The notes under the pieces are model-generated. The model was not told the DNA's origin, ran no database searches, and saw only the letters and a list, made by a program, of their open reading frames with translations. A stretch of DNA of 64,000 bases from a halophilic archaeon (GTDB lineage: Archaea; Halobacteriota; Halobacteria; Halobacteriales; Haladaptataceae). Below, piece after piece: positions 27,776 to 38,200 of this stretch (position 1 is its first letter; each line of letters begins with the position of its first letter). The position numbers were made by a program, and so were the translations under genes. The DNA is taken from the NCBI GenBank assembly GCA_003298465.1, contig QNGA01000005.1:277898-341897 (forward strand), given 5' to 3'.

Positions 27776-28955
27776 GGATTCACGATATTGGGCTTCTGGT
27801 TCTCTGAGGCTGTATGTCCTGCTTGGTCACGTAGTTTACTGCGACGGAAATATTTTTAATTACTAGTCCCATGGTTGTGATTGTCGGGTATTGCCTTTGA
27901 CTATGGGGCTTACGCCCGACCGACTGAGAGCCTTGGAGGGCTCGCACGGAGTAGAGAGATTACTTCGGGTAGTCTCTCTACTCCCTGCCTCGACAACCAT
28001 CGTGAGCTCGACAGACGAGAGCCAGAACGGAGCGTGGATCCACTCACCACGTTCCTTAGAGTGATGCTCACAGACTCTCAACAACCAGTTTGAGCTACGC
28101 ACCCCAAAAGGAGTAGGAGTCAGCATAGACTTCCGTTATAGCCTCTGACGAGGCAGGAATAGCCTTCATTCACGGTCACCATCCCGCTGTTCAGGCGCAC
28201 ACCCAAGGGTGCACCTCTATATCTTATGTGTTTAGACAGGGAGACTTAGTGATCGGGAGTCGGCCTGCCATCGTCGGTGGATTATTACCCTGTTGTCGGC
28301 TTTATCCAACGGCTATAGCCGTGGATTTTCGCCTCGTACCTGCTATAAGTCCTGGTGAGCCGGGGTTTCCTGGATCAACGTTCCACCAGGAAGAAAGAAC
28401 AGTACGGTGACGGTTTTCAATACCAGTATCATATCCGCTAGGATACAAAAGACATAGGTCGAGAGTTGGGTGAAGATTGTGTTAGACCCCGTCGGTGCCA
28501 TCGACGGCGGTTGAACGCTATCAGGTCAGCTTCATCGACGCTCTGAAGGACGAGACTTTCACCTCGAACTTCTCGCCATTTGTTCCACCGTTATCTATAA
28601 TATTTACATTCTCATTGTGCGCATAATCTAAACTATAGATGTCTGCCGGCGGAGCAGGCCGAGTGCCTTGGGACGTGCCCCCGAGGCGGTTCACTCTGGT
28701 CGTGTGAAGGCGGAAACAGATAGAGTACTATTATAAAGAGGAGTCATTCTATTACTAAATTAATTGCATTAACGTGCGCACGATGAAACAGCTAAGGCAG
28801 AGCAAATTGTTATCAAAATATCTCTAGAAAATATTAATAGGCTATAGGGAGTATATAGATTTGAAGTGGCATCGGCATACAGAGAATCACTCGACATGAA
28901 AGCGATGCAGGAAGGTGATCTCTAGTATCACCACCCCACGAGGATCCATCAACCA
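27776..28955. other. Gene-free stretch with element remnants and hairpins
   Basis: No intact gene is supported. There is a 12-bp perfect inverted repeat at 27948-27959 / 27973-27984 (GGAGTAGAGAGA with its complement, 13-base loop). Bases about 28160-28385 join a right-end-like segment (GGCGCACACCCAAGGGTGCA) to a left-end-like segment (GTCGGCCTGCCATCG), a probable deleted copy of the second TnpB family. Bases about 28640-28705 hold another end-like segment (CCTTGGGACGTGCCCCCGAG). The last 250 bases are AT-rich and probably include the promoter of the gene at 28956. Confidence 0.45.
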
Positions 28956-29294
28956 ATGACTGCACCATCCAACAACGACTACGCATCGACCTCACGCCAC
29001 TCTCTCGATACCTCGTTCAAATTACTCGCTGATGCCCAGCGACGCGCTGTCTTACAATATTTCACTGTCCAAGACACAGACGTTGCCGAGCTTACTGAAC
29101 TTGTAACTCACGTTCATAGGGGGATCACTGAAGATTCCTCGCCACAGCGTGTACAACTTTCACTCAGCCAGATTCATCTGCCAAAACTAGCCGAACACGG
29201 TGTCATCGAGTATGACCAACGGAGTCAAACAGTCCGCTATCGGGGTAGGGCTACTGTTGAAGCATTGCTCACGATCGCTATGCGTCTTAATTGA
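28956..29294 (+). CDS. DUF7344 winged-helix regulator
   Basis: A 112-residue cytosolic DNA-binding protein. The DUF7344 core is visible: SFKLLADAQRRAVLQYFTVQ, ELTELVTHVHRG, RVQLSLSQIHLPKLAEHGVI and EYDQRSQTVRYRG. Compared with the protein at 17288 it lacks membrane spans and is short. The ATG at 28956 is the first in frame. The target is unknown; it stands alone between element remnants. Confidence 0.8.
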   Translation: MTAPSNNDYASTSRHSLDTSFKLLADAQRRAVLQYFTVQDTDVAELTELVTHVHRGITEDSSPQRVQLSLSQIHLPKLAEHGVIEYDQRSQTVRYRGRATVEALLTIAMRLN

Positions 29295-29690
29295 CCTCCT
29301 CCACGCCGTGACCGACGTGGCATCCGGCCACCGGATTTCGGCGGTCAAAGCCTTCACGATTCCACCTCGCACTCAGAGGGAACCAGCACCATACCGGGGG
29401 AACTCTCGTTTCCTCCCTCATAGAGGGCTGTGGCCCGGCCACTGAGGTCGGTCGAAAATCGCAGATTTCGTGATGACGAAGGAGCTAGGCTCCCTCAAAC
29501 CCTCCGTCGGAATCCATATCATCGCCGTGCGACCCAGCGGTGGGTCGCCACCCCTGTGGTTCGGGGATGGCCTCTCGCCGATTCCGTCACACACCATGCT
29601 ACAGAAGGCCACACCGTACCGGTACGAGTTGAACCGACACCAGGTGTCCGCTTACCCTCCGCCTGAAGACGGAGGTATGCGCTCGCAACT
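29295..29690. other. Element-end debris
   Basis: No gene is supported. The stretch opens with TTGACCTCCTCCACGCCGTG (compare the complement at about 33370-33397) and closes with CCTCCGCCTGAAGACGGAGG (compare about 3724-3743), both probably ends of IS1341-type elements. The interior is GC-rich and has no motif that I recognise. It may be another deleted element of about 390 bases. Confidence 0.45.
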
Positions 29691-30062
29691 GTGAACTACT
29701 CCGCCTGACCGCGTTCGGGCCTCCCCGGCCCTCGCTTGGTGAGGACGGAGCTTCCTGTTTCTGTGTCAGAACGTGCAGGAAACGGTCCCACAGCGGTTCC
29801 AGACTCCACAGGTGATTCCACTTTACAGGCGGTTCGGAGTGTCCCACTCCTCCCGGATGGACACTCGATTGCCGCGACCGATGCACGCTTTGTGTCACGT
29901 TTGAACACCGGACGCACTGTAGTGAGTGTCTTACTACATCGTTCGAACACGGGGGTAGTACGGCTATGGCGTCCAGTGAACGTGACGAAAGACGGCGGAT
30001 GTCTCCTCTCCCTACTCACTCCCGTCGGTCGTTCGTTGAGGAAGGGGGCTTACCCGCCTGCA
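29691..30062 (-). mobile_element. Second MITE-like derivative of the RHH/TnpB element
   Basis: In minus orientation it has a left end (GGGTAAGCCCCCTTCCTCAA) at about 30062 and a right end finishing GCGGAGTAGTTCAC at 29691. It matches the derivative at 16907-17277 along most of its length, including GGTGTTCAAACG, AGGAGTGGGACACTC and AACCGCTGTGGGACCGTTTC, so both descend from the same internally deleted form. It has no coding capacity. Confidence 0.7.
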
Positions 30063-30241
30063 ATTCAGCTAAAAAGCCCGAAAGTGGATGTACAGAAGTC
30101 TTCTTCACAGAGATCTACCTTTTACATTATACTGTTACAGGTTTTCTTTTTTGCGTTATGCTCCTCTTTCCTCTAGTGTAGCCCTCTATTTCGATTTATA
30201 GGACGAGCAGAACAAAGGCCTTCCTACTGGTAATGGTGGGT

Positions 30242-31051
30242 ATGTCGTCAGAAACTGCTGTACTCGATCAGGAGTTCGATGAAATGCTCCACTCATTGTT
30301 TGAGGATGCCGAAACAATCCTCATAGTGAACCCTGCCCCGGCGGTTTTTCGAACAACTGTGTTGACAGCCTCTACGTTTGAAGGTGAACTTCCTGACCTC
30401 CAGGTGCTTGCAGATCCAGACGTATTGAAATCGGCAGTCGACGATTTCATTCTTGCTAGCCAGATTGCGGATTTAGTTGAGCAAGACACACTGTCACTTC
30501 GAACGACTACGGACATCGCACGGAATTCGTTATTCGTCAGTGATAACCAAATCATTACAGTACTAACCCTTAATGGAGAGCTGACGGGGCTCACATCAAC
30601 CGATTCTGATTTTGTTGACACCGTACGGACGACATTCCTGGATGAGTGGGAAGCCGGTGATACGTTTAGCCTGCGAACGCCGCCGCTTTCACGCGTAACA
30701 GAAACACTCAACGAAGAATTCGGAGAAGATGTCCAAGATGACTTTATGATGCTGCTAGAGTCAGTTGATACTGTTCCTGGTGAGGATGATGAGCTAGATG
30801 AGGTAACAATCGCATTGTTGGTTGGCGCAAACAATAACGAGTTACTCTATGACATCAGTAAATGGGGTGAGGACATTGGACTTGCGAGCAAAGCAACGTT
30901 TTCTCGTACAAAAACAAAGCTTGAAGATAAGGATATAATTGACACAGAGAAGGTGCCGATTGAGGTCGGTCGTCCGCGCCTCCGATTACTTTTATTGACG
31001 GACGGACTCCAAGATGTCGAGAGCCTCGCTGAGCAGGTTACTACAAAGTGA
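30242..31051 (+). CDS. tbsP: TbsP-family transcriptional regulator
   Basis: The chosen ATG at 30242 gives 269 residues. Sequence features match TbsP (formerly DUF5821), a haloarchaeal regulator studied in Haloferax, where it acts with TrmB on central carbon metabolism genes. The N-terminal domain includes ETILIVNPAPAVF and LQVLADPDVLKSAVDDF. The C-terminal winged helix is almost invariant: YDISKWGEDIGLASKATFSR, TKTKLEDKDIIDTEKVP and VGRPRLRL. It stands alone here and in accessory DNA, so it may be a second copy with different targets. Confidence 0.85.
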   Translation: MSSETAVLDQEFDEMLHSLFEDAETILIVNPAPAVFRTTVLTASTFEGELPDLQVLADPDVLKSAVDDFILASQIADLVEQDTLSLRTTTDIARNSLFVSDNQIITVLTLNGELTGLTSTDSDFVDTVRTTFLDEWEAGDTFSLRTPPLSRVTETLNEEFGEDVQDDFMMLLESVDTVPGEDDELDEVTIALLVGANNNELLYDISKWGEDIGLASKATFSRTKTKLEDKDIIDTEKVPIEVGRPRLRLLLLTDGLQDVESLAEQVTTK

Positions 31052-32102
31052 CATCCTCGCCTGCCGTATTGACTATTCCGACGAAGGAATGAGAGGGCTA
31101 GTCTCACACCCTGTGAACAGCTAAGTGGTCTCCTGTCTGTCGCGTCGCGGTTAGCCCATGCCAGGATAGTACCCGGCAATAAATTGTATAATGCCCTCTT
31201 TCTAAAATCTTTGCATAGGGGAGAGATAAAAATAACCTTAGTTTCTTTCTTCTTGTCCCGATATTAGTACACAATACTCGCGAAATGTGACTAATTGGTG
31301 AACACTATCGGACAGAATTATTGCATGCGGAAGTCTGACAGTTGACCACAAAAGAGCGCCTTAAAGCATAGACTCTGCTGTCGATGGCAGTATTAAGTAC
31401 AATGTATTTGTTAATTATTTCTGTCCAGTTGTGCCTTGTTAGAAAGCGTGGAATAATCCACGCTCTAAGGTGGGAACCTTCCTGACTGATATGCCGAGTG
31501 CGCCACTTTCCCTAGTCGCCTGCACCCGGCAATCAATTCTAGATTATTTAGACTAAAAAATCTTTCGTGGCACATGAAAGCAGGAGAAGGACGATCGTAA
31601 AGTTATCCATGGGATAATTTCAAAATTTCGAGATACAAAGGAACATGGGTGAGCTGCGTTCCTCATCACGTCCACGCCCTCGGTTATAATGTCGGGTGGA
31701 AGCCAATGTCACGCCAGCACCCGACATGTGACTCCAAAACATTCAATTTTAAAAATTTTAGTGTAGCGGCAGGGGAATATACAGAGGGCGAGCAATCACA
31801 TCCGGTCTGAGTCGCTCGGCGATACAGCTATACAAACCGTCCAATACGATTTGGAGATAAAAATATCTTATTTGTACTTATATATCATGACGATCAAGAG
31901 TGTGTGGTTTTAGGTACCAACTTGTGAGTAGCTTATTTTATTATTATACGCTCAATATATAATGGTATGGTGAATCTTCTAGCTAGTATTGCTTCGTAGA
32001 GTAAATCAGTATTTTACTATACACATCTACAGTATTTCGAGCTTACATTAATGAACTGGCTTCTCGTTAAATTTACAATGAGGAATTGCGTTGGTGGTTA
32101 TG
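31052..32102. other. 1 kb AT-rich non-coding stretch with two hairpins
   Basis: No gene is supported on either strand. There is a hairpin at 31445-31464 (AGCGTGGA, loop ATAA, TCCACGCT, with further TTAG/CTAA pairing outside). A second inverted repeat lies at 31689-31698 / 31718-31727 (ATGTCGGGTG and CACCCGACAT, 19-base loop). Either could be a small RNA, terminator or regulator site. The stretch separates tbsP from the Lrp-type gene. Confidence 0.5.
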
Positions 32103-32561
32103 ATGACATATGAAAATATAGACGTAGAACTTGTGAATAGTCTGTTAGGCAATGGACGAGCTAGTCTTCGAAGTCTAGCCGATGAGCTTGACGTATCAGT
32201 GACGACAGTCTCAAACCACCTGACGGAATTAGAAGAGGCTGGCGTTGTTCAAGGGTTTACTCCGCGAGTGGATTACGATGCGTTGGGCTATGATGTGACT
32301 GCTGTTATCCAGCTAAAAGTAGAAGGGAATGCACTCCCAGATATTACTGACCGGCTTCAAGGACAAACTCAGATGATTAGCGTCTATGAGGTGACTGGTG
32401 ACTATGATATCATTGCGATTGGGAGATTTACCGATACTGACGGCATGAATCAACAGATCAAGACGCTTCTCACCGATGAAGATATTAATGAAAGTAATAC
32501 AAGCGTCGTTCTCAACACTGCAAGCGAACACGAACAATTCACGGTCGAAGACGGTAGCTAA
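32103..32561 (+). CDS. Lrp/AsnC-family transcriptional regulator
   Basis: From ATG 32103 the protein has 152 residues, a usual size for the family. An N-terminal HTH ([20 protein letters not shown]) is followed by a RAM/AsnC ligand-binding domain ([35 protein letters not shown]). It is likely a dimeric regulator of amino-acid or nitrogen metabolism; the ligand is unknown. Earlier in-frame starts (TTG 32091, ATG 32100) add only a few residues. The upstream region is long and AT-rich, so it has its own promoter. Confidence 0.85.
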   Translation: MTYENIDVELVNSLLGNGRASLRSLADELDVSVTTVSNHLTELEEAGVVQGFTPRVDYDALGYDVTAVIQLKVEGNALPDITDRLQGQTQMISVYEVTGDYDIIAIGRFTDTDGMNQQIKTLLTDEDINESNTSVVLNTASEHEQFTVEDGS

Positions 32562-32725
32562 ATTACTATATTAGTGATTTAGAAGCCTATTTTTCGGTTC
32601 TTCTACTCGCGTAATAACTTCTAAAGGGAGAACGGCAATTTGCCCCCGCCAGCGGCCCCACACTGATATGGCATGGGCCTCTCCATCCTATCGAAGTGTG
32701 GTAGTCCGCCGATTAAACTGCGAAC

Positions 32726-33397
32726 GTAAACTACCCCACCCTACTCGCTCACGGCGTCGCCGTTCGCTTCGTGGGGAGGACATACTCGGCGGTGATGTGT
32801 CCTTCAACGGTTGAGAGTGTCGCGTGGTCGTCATTGAATGTCGCACACCGCTTGTCGTAGACGAGCGTCGGGGCTGTGAAATGCGGTTTCCCCGCGTAGT
32901 CACCTTGCTTCCAGCGAGCGACGGCACTCTGTACGGCGTCGGCGGCCTTATTGCGAGCGTTCTGGACGAGATTCGCTTGCAGCCGCGTCTCTGCCCGCAC
33001 ATCGCCGTAGGTTGCGCGTTGGAGTTCAGCTTTACTCGTAGTCTTGTACTCGCCTTGCCACGCGTGGTCTACGACGTAGTTAGCGGCCCACAGAAACTCG
33101 GAAATGGTTTCGTGGAGGAAGTCAGCGTCGCTGTCGGCCACGTCGAGTTTGACGCGGACGGTCCGACGTACCTCCATCCGTGTTTCAGATGGATGCTCTT
33201 GTCTTTATATCAGTAACGGTTCGGTGGGGGAATCGGCCAGCCATCGAGCGTGGCTGGTGTAGTACCGTGTCGGTTTCCCCTCCGGCCTACTCGTTCGCTT
33301 CGTCCGTTCCTTGAGGCCGGAGGCTCCACCTTGCATTACGCCTGAAACTCCTACTGCTTGAGCTTCTACGACGCTCACGGCGTAGAGGAGGTCAATC
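32726..33397 (-). mobile_element. Mosaic IS1341-type remnant
   Basis: The right end is that of the RHH/TnpB family (GTAAACTACCCCACCC at 32726 on the plus strand, compare 22758), but the coding part belongs to the other TnpB family (as at 26525). A left-end region with GCCAGCCATCG and a hairpin-rich segment covers about 33225-33350. The junction near 32780 indicates recombination between two element families. The last bases (about 33370-33397) match the word at 29292. Confidence 0.6.
32749..33177 (-). pseudogene. tnpB: tnpB N-terminal fragment
   Basis: 142 residues starting MEVRRTVRVKLDVADSDADF, matching the first third of the TnpB family at 26525 (LVYDKRCATFNDDHATLSTV versus VYDKRSATFHRDHVSLSTV). 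The RuvC core and zinc ribbon are absent. The last residues (PTKRTATP) are read from the right-end hairpin of the other element family, so the gene was cut by the recombination that made the mosaic element. Confidence 0.75.
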
Positions 33398-35029
33398 GTC
33401 GCTATCGTGCATCTTCGTAGCGAGATAGGATCCGACGCCAGCAAGTCCGCCGAGCGCTGCAAGGAATTCAAACCCTGGCTGCCCTGATGTTGAGGTTGTA
33501 GTGGTCTGTGTTGGCCTAGTTGTTGAGTGAGCACTTGTTGTCTGTGGTGTTGTAGTAGGCTGGGTGTTGTTTGTTGCTGTCGTCGAACGGGGTTGGTTTG
33601 TCGTTGTTGTCGATGTCGTCGACGGTTGATTGGTAGTGGCCGTGGCTGTTGTGGACTGGTGGCTGGTACTTGTTGTCTTGGTTTGTTCTCCACCATCAGT
33701 TGGGTTGTCTCCGTTTGTTGTGGTAGTGGTGGTCCCTGACCCGTCTCCGTTCGATCCTTTCTGATCACCGATCACATGGAAATTGCCATGATCTGTATAA
33801 TAGTTATCAATAGTCGAACCCATTGGGTACGTTGCAGCGAAGATCTTGTTGTTCGCAATGACGGGTGTAAAGACGGCGGGACCGTACTCCTTAAACTCCC
33901 AGCTGCCTAATGTGTGCTGCCATTTGCGCTCGCCTGACGAAGCATCGAGTGCGACAATAATTGCTTCTCCCGCCCCACGTCCGGGTTTTGTTCGACCGCC
34001 AGCGTAAAGCACACCGTCGGCGACAGTCACGTCACTCCCGAAGTCCGCGTCCGACGATTCGTATGTCCACGCTACGTCACCTGTCGCCGCATCGAGTGCC
34101 ATTATTTTCGAACTGCGATATGTGCCAGTCCGGAAGAACACTCGTCCATTAGCAACTGTGAGGTGGCTCGTGTACTGCACGTCCGCGATGTCCGACGTCC
34201 ATTGCACCGCTCCCTTATTCGCTGATCGCGCCTGGATGTTCAACCCCTGGTCGGTCTTTCCAACACCATAGACCTGCCCATCGCTAACTGCATGGAGGCG
34301 AACGGTATCAGTATCGGCGCTCCACTGCTTGGATCCATCAGCGGCATTTAACGCTACCCCGCTACTGTAGAAGAGAGTGCCATTAGCAAACGATGCGATA
34401 CCAGTGACGTTGTCTTGTTTCCAGACGGTTTTACCGCTTGCAGCGTCAAGCGCGGATGCTCCGGGACCATCTGTGTAAACACGTCCAGCTGCGACGACCG
34501 GTGGGCTTCCAGAATGGTATTCCTCACGGCTCCATTTTGTCTCGCCAGTCGCTGGATCAAGTGCATGGAAGCTTCCCGTGTTGTCATCATCAGACGACGT
34601 GCTCGTCGCGACGTAGAGACCCTCCCCGTCTAGCGCGGGTGTACTCGGTCGAGCAAATCCTGACTGTTGCCACTTCTTGTTGCCTGATGCTGGATCGTAG
34701 GCAGCGATGTATCCTTTATTATTACTTGGCGAGTTCGCCGTTGTTACTGCAAGATAGAGCGTGCCATCGGCGATAATCGGCTCTGTTGCATACATTCCTC
34801 CATTGAGATCCATCGACCATTCAGTTGTTGCCTGCGAACTAGGACCGCTCTGCGCGGAGGCTCCCGTTCGGCCAACCCCGCCACGGTACATGGCCCAGTC
34901 TGTCGGGGTTGCGATTTCTCGGTCTGCATTGTGATACTGCTGTGCAATGGCGATACCACCATTGGCACTTGCTGCGCCGACTGTAAGCCCAATCGACTTG
35001 AGAAACGTCCGCCGACTATTAGTAGTCAT
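33392..35029 (-). CDS. TAT-secreted PQQ-type beta-propeller with Ser/Thr stalk and PGF-like anchor
   Basis: 545 residues. The twin-arginine signal NSRRTFLKSIGLTVG is followed by a propeller (about 50-395) built from PQQ/BamB-like blades (YIAAYDPASGNKKWQQSG, FHALDPATGETKWSR, IMALDAATGDVAWTYE). A Thr/Ser/Gln-rich stalk of about 100 residues then leads to QPGFEFLAALGGLAGVGSY (517-535), a PGF-type C-terminal signal like those cut by archaeosortase. It is therefore probably displayed on the cell surface. No cofactor-binding residues could be assigned. It precedes the first beta-helix gene's 3' end on the same strand, about 220 bases away. Confidence 0.85.
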   Translation of the reverse strand: MTTNSRRTFLKSIGLTVGAASANGGIAIAQQYHNADREIATPTDWAMYRGGVGRTGASAQSGPSSQATTEWSMDLNGGMYATEPIIADGTLYLAVTTANSPSNNKGYIAAYDPASGNKKWQQSGFARPSTPALDGEGLYVATSTSSDDDNTGSFHALDPATGETKWSREEYHSGSPPVVAAGRVYTDGPGASALDAASGKTVWKQDNVTGIASFANGTLFYSSGVALNAADGSKQWSADTDTVRLHAVSDGQVYGVGKTDQGLNIQARSANKGAVQWTSDIADVQYTSHLTVANGRVFFRTGTYRSSKIMALDAATGDVAWTYESSDADFGSDVTVADGVLYAGGRTKPGRGAGEAIIVALDASSGERKWQHTLGSWEFKEYGPAVFTPVIANNKIFAATYPMGSTIDNYYTDHGNFHVIGDQKGSNGDGSGTTTTTTNGDNPTDGGEQTKTTSTSHQSTTATATTNQPSTTSTTTTNQPRSTTATNNTQPTTTPQTTSAHSTTRPTQTTTTSTSGQPGFEFLAALGGLAGVGSYLATKMHDSDD

Positions 35030-35252
35030 TACTGTTACTAAGGGGTATTCTCGTGATAAATCTTTTCACACTACTATAGGTTATATTACTGTTCCTGCTA
35101 GAACGACACAAGAACAGAGAGCGCCAATTCTCGCTTCTATTTCCCAGAATTTCGATGATGCAATCATTGTTGTATGAGTAGTCTTATATCATCGGATAGA
35201 ACAACAAATTCGTAGCAGTTAATCGCAATTAGGATAACCTACCTAGCCAGAA

Positions 35253-38200
35253 TCACTTAGTCTCAAAAACAGCATATCCAACCGCTTCGGAGGCCCAGTA
35301 GGTCGTTTCGCTGTCAGCGCTTTGCTCTTCTTCGATCTTCACCTCAACGCCAGTACTCGAAAGGTTCCGATAGCGAAGAGCTGCCGTATCGGCACCATTG
35401 AACGTTTGCATGCCAGCGATGAACCGTGGGGAGTCGTATTGCTGTTGGAAGGAGATCTGCGTCCATTGATCATCGAATACCTCCTCCGTTCGCTGAACTT
35501 CAAACGGTTTGTTGTTGTGCTGTCCCACTGCCTGCTGGAGCGCAATGTAGCCGATTGTCTCTGTCCGATGGGCACCGTTAGCTTCTTCTTCTTGCACACG
35601 CGCATTGAACGAACTCCTCGAGACATCCGAGACTCGAGTGACGATCGGTTGATGGCCGTTGTATGTCTGGGCTTGTGCGAGGACAACCGGTTGGTCTGTA
35701 AAGGATTCCCCGAATGAATGTGTACTAGGGTTATCAGATGCAGGGACGGTTCCTGCTTGCACCCAATAGGATGCCCCATTATTTAGCAGCAGCTCATGTT
35801 CCGTCGGTTCCACGGCCAAGGTGTGGAATGTTTCAGTGGTATGCCATCCGTCGAGGTACTCCCACTCTTCCAACTGATATTCGAATCCGCTTCCCGTAGC
35901 GTCTTGGAGGCGAACATGCGCCGGTTGGGGACCGTTGTGTGAGAGTGGTTTTCCGATGACAACTCCATCTGATTGGCTGCTTGGATCAACCTGATGCCAT
36001 GTATCAGTGCCGGATTGATCGCTAGAGAGAGTATCTGTTGAGAGTGTAGCACCTTCGAAGACTGCGTACCCGATCGCTTCGGAGGCCCAGTACGTCGTTT
36101 CACTGTCAGCGCTTTGCTCTTCTTCGATCTTCACCTCAACGCCGGTGCTCGAAAGATTCCGGTAGCGAAGAGCTGCCGTATCGGCACCATTGAACGTTTG
36201 CATACCGGCGATGAATCGAGGGGATTCGTATTGCTGTTGGAAGGAGATTTGCGTCCATTGATCAGCAGACATCTCCTCTGTTCGCTGAACTTCAAACGGT
36301 TTGCCATCGAGATATCCCGTTCCCTGTTGGAGTGCAATGTAGCCAATTTCCTCTGTCCGATGAGCATTGTTAGCTTCTTCTTCTTGTACACGCACGTCGA
36401 ACGAATCGCTTGAGACGTCCGAGACTCGAGTGACAATTGGATCAGAGCCGTTATATGTTTGGGTCTGTGCGAGGACAACCGGTTGGTCTATGTCGAAGGG
36501 CTCTCCGAACGAATGTGTACTAGGGTTATCAGATGCAGGGACAGTTCCTGCTTTCATTGAATAGGACGTCCCATCACGTAGTTGTATCTTGTGCTCAGCT
36601 GGTTCCACGGCCAGGGTGTGGAATGTTTCAGTAGTATGCGATCCGTCGAGATACTCCCACTCTTCTAACTGATACTCAAATCCGCTCTCCATGGTATTCT
36701 GGAGGCGAACGTGCGCCGGTTGGGGCCCGTTGTGTGAGAGTGGTTTTCCGATGACAACTCCGTTTGACTGGCTGCTTGGATCAACTTGGTGCCATGTATC
36801 AGTGTCGAGTTGGTTGTTAGAGAGCGTGCCTGTTGCAAGTGGATCGCCCGGTTGGAATAGGTTTCCATCGACACTCCATGTTGCAGGACCGTCTGCTGTC
36901 GTCGAGACGATACCACCGGAGACGTAGTAGGCATGGATCTCGCCTGGTGGAACTGTTCCTGTGGCTTCTTCTGTATTGGGTTGGCGGACTGGCGAGTCGT
37001 CTGGCCCCCAGTCCATTGCGACGGTAGCACCACCGTCTCCGGCTGGGAGAACGGATGTACCAGCAGTAATCTGGTAGGTTGTCGCTGACTCGTTGCCAGT
37101 GTTATCGATGCGGACGAGTTGGGCCGACTGCATCGGGACCTCGCCGAGTGGTGGCGGACTGGGGAGTGGTGGTGTTGTGTTCGGTGGGGTTGGGTTACCG
37201 TTGGTGGTCACACGGTTTCGGACATAATCCGAGTCCGTCTGTGAACTGTCTCCGCCGAGAACACCTGAGACAGTCCCCCATTCATCAGGTACTTGTCCTA
37301 TTGAGACGGCATAGATGTACTCCGATGGATGGTCGTTTTCTATCTGGATGTTCTTCAGCTGAAGATATTTGAGGTTTAATGGCTCACCGGCGTTGTTCTC
37401 TCCGTTCGACGTGTATAGGGCGTCATGCCATTTTTCGGATCTAAAGCTTGCCCGAACATTTCGGACATCGATACGTTCGCAGGGTGTCGGTGCGGTAATC
37501 GTCCCACCACAGCTCCCGGACATATACCGGTGATAGAAATCGCTATCTGCGATCGTGAGTGTACCCGCATAGCTGTTGATACCGTCGTCTGAGTCCGTTG
37601 GAGCAACGGCTTCCGCGTTCACGCCGCGCTGAAGTCGACCTCCCGACCATGCTTGGATCGGATGCTTGTCGTCTTTGATTGAGACACAGTTCCGGACCTC
37701 GGAGTTGCCACCGAGTCGTAAGCCAACTTGTGTATTGCGGAGAAAACAATTGTAGAGCTTGATTGGCCCTTCGGGTTTTTTGGCGTATACTGTGTTCTCG
37801 GCCCAGAGCTCGAACCAACAGCGATTGAACACGAGTTCACCTTTGCCTGATTCGACCAAGATGGCTCGACGATTACTCGCTTCATCTGGTTCGCATGCGC
37901 CTTCATGGAAGTAACAGTCCTGCAAAAGGCCACGCGTACCCTCAGCCGCCGATAACCGGAAGTATGTTCGAGCCTCGCTTGAATCCAGGGATCCAACATT
38001 TGAGTCCGTGGCCGCCCGGACTTTCCCACGCGTTATGAGGCGTTTGAGTTCCCAATCGCCTGCCTCGTAATTCATCCGGACGAACGGCGGCACTGGCGTG
38101 TTTCGCATGTCGAGTTCGAACCCGTCCAGGACGAATCCATTTGAGTAGACGTCGATCCATCGGATGTTGTCTCCCGATTGACCAGGAATGAGACGTGCGC

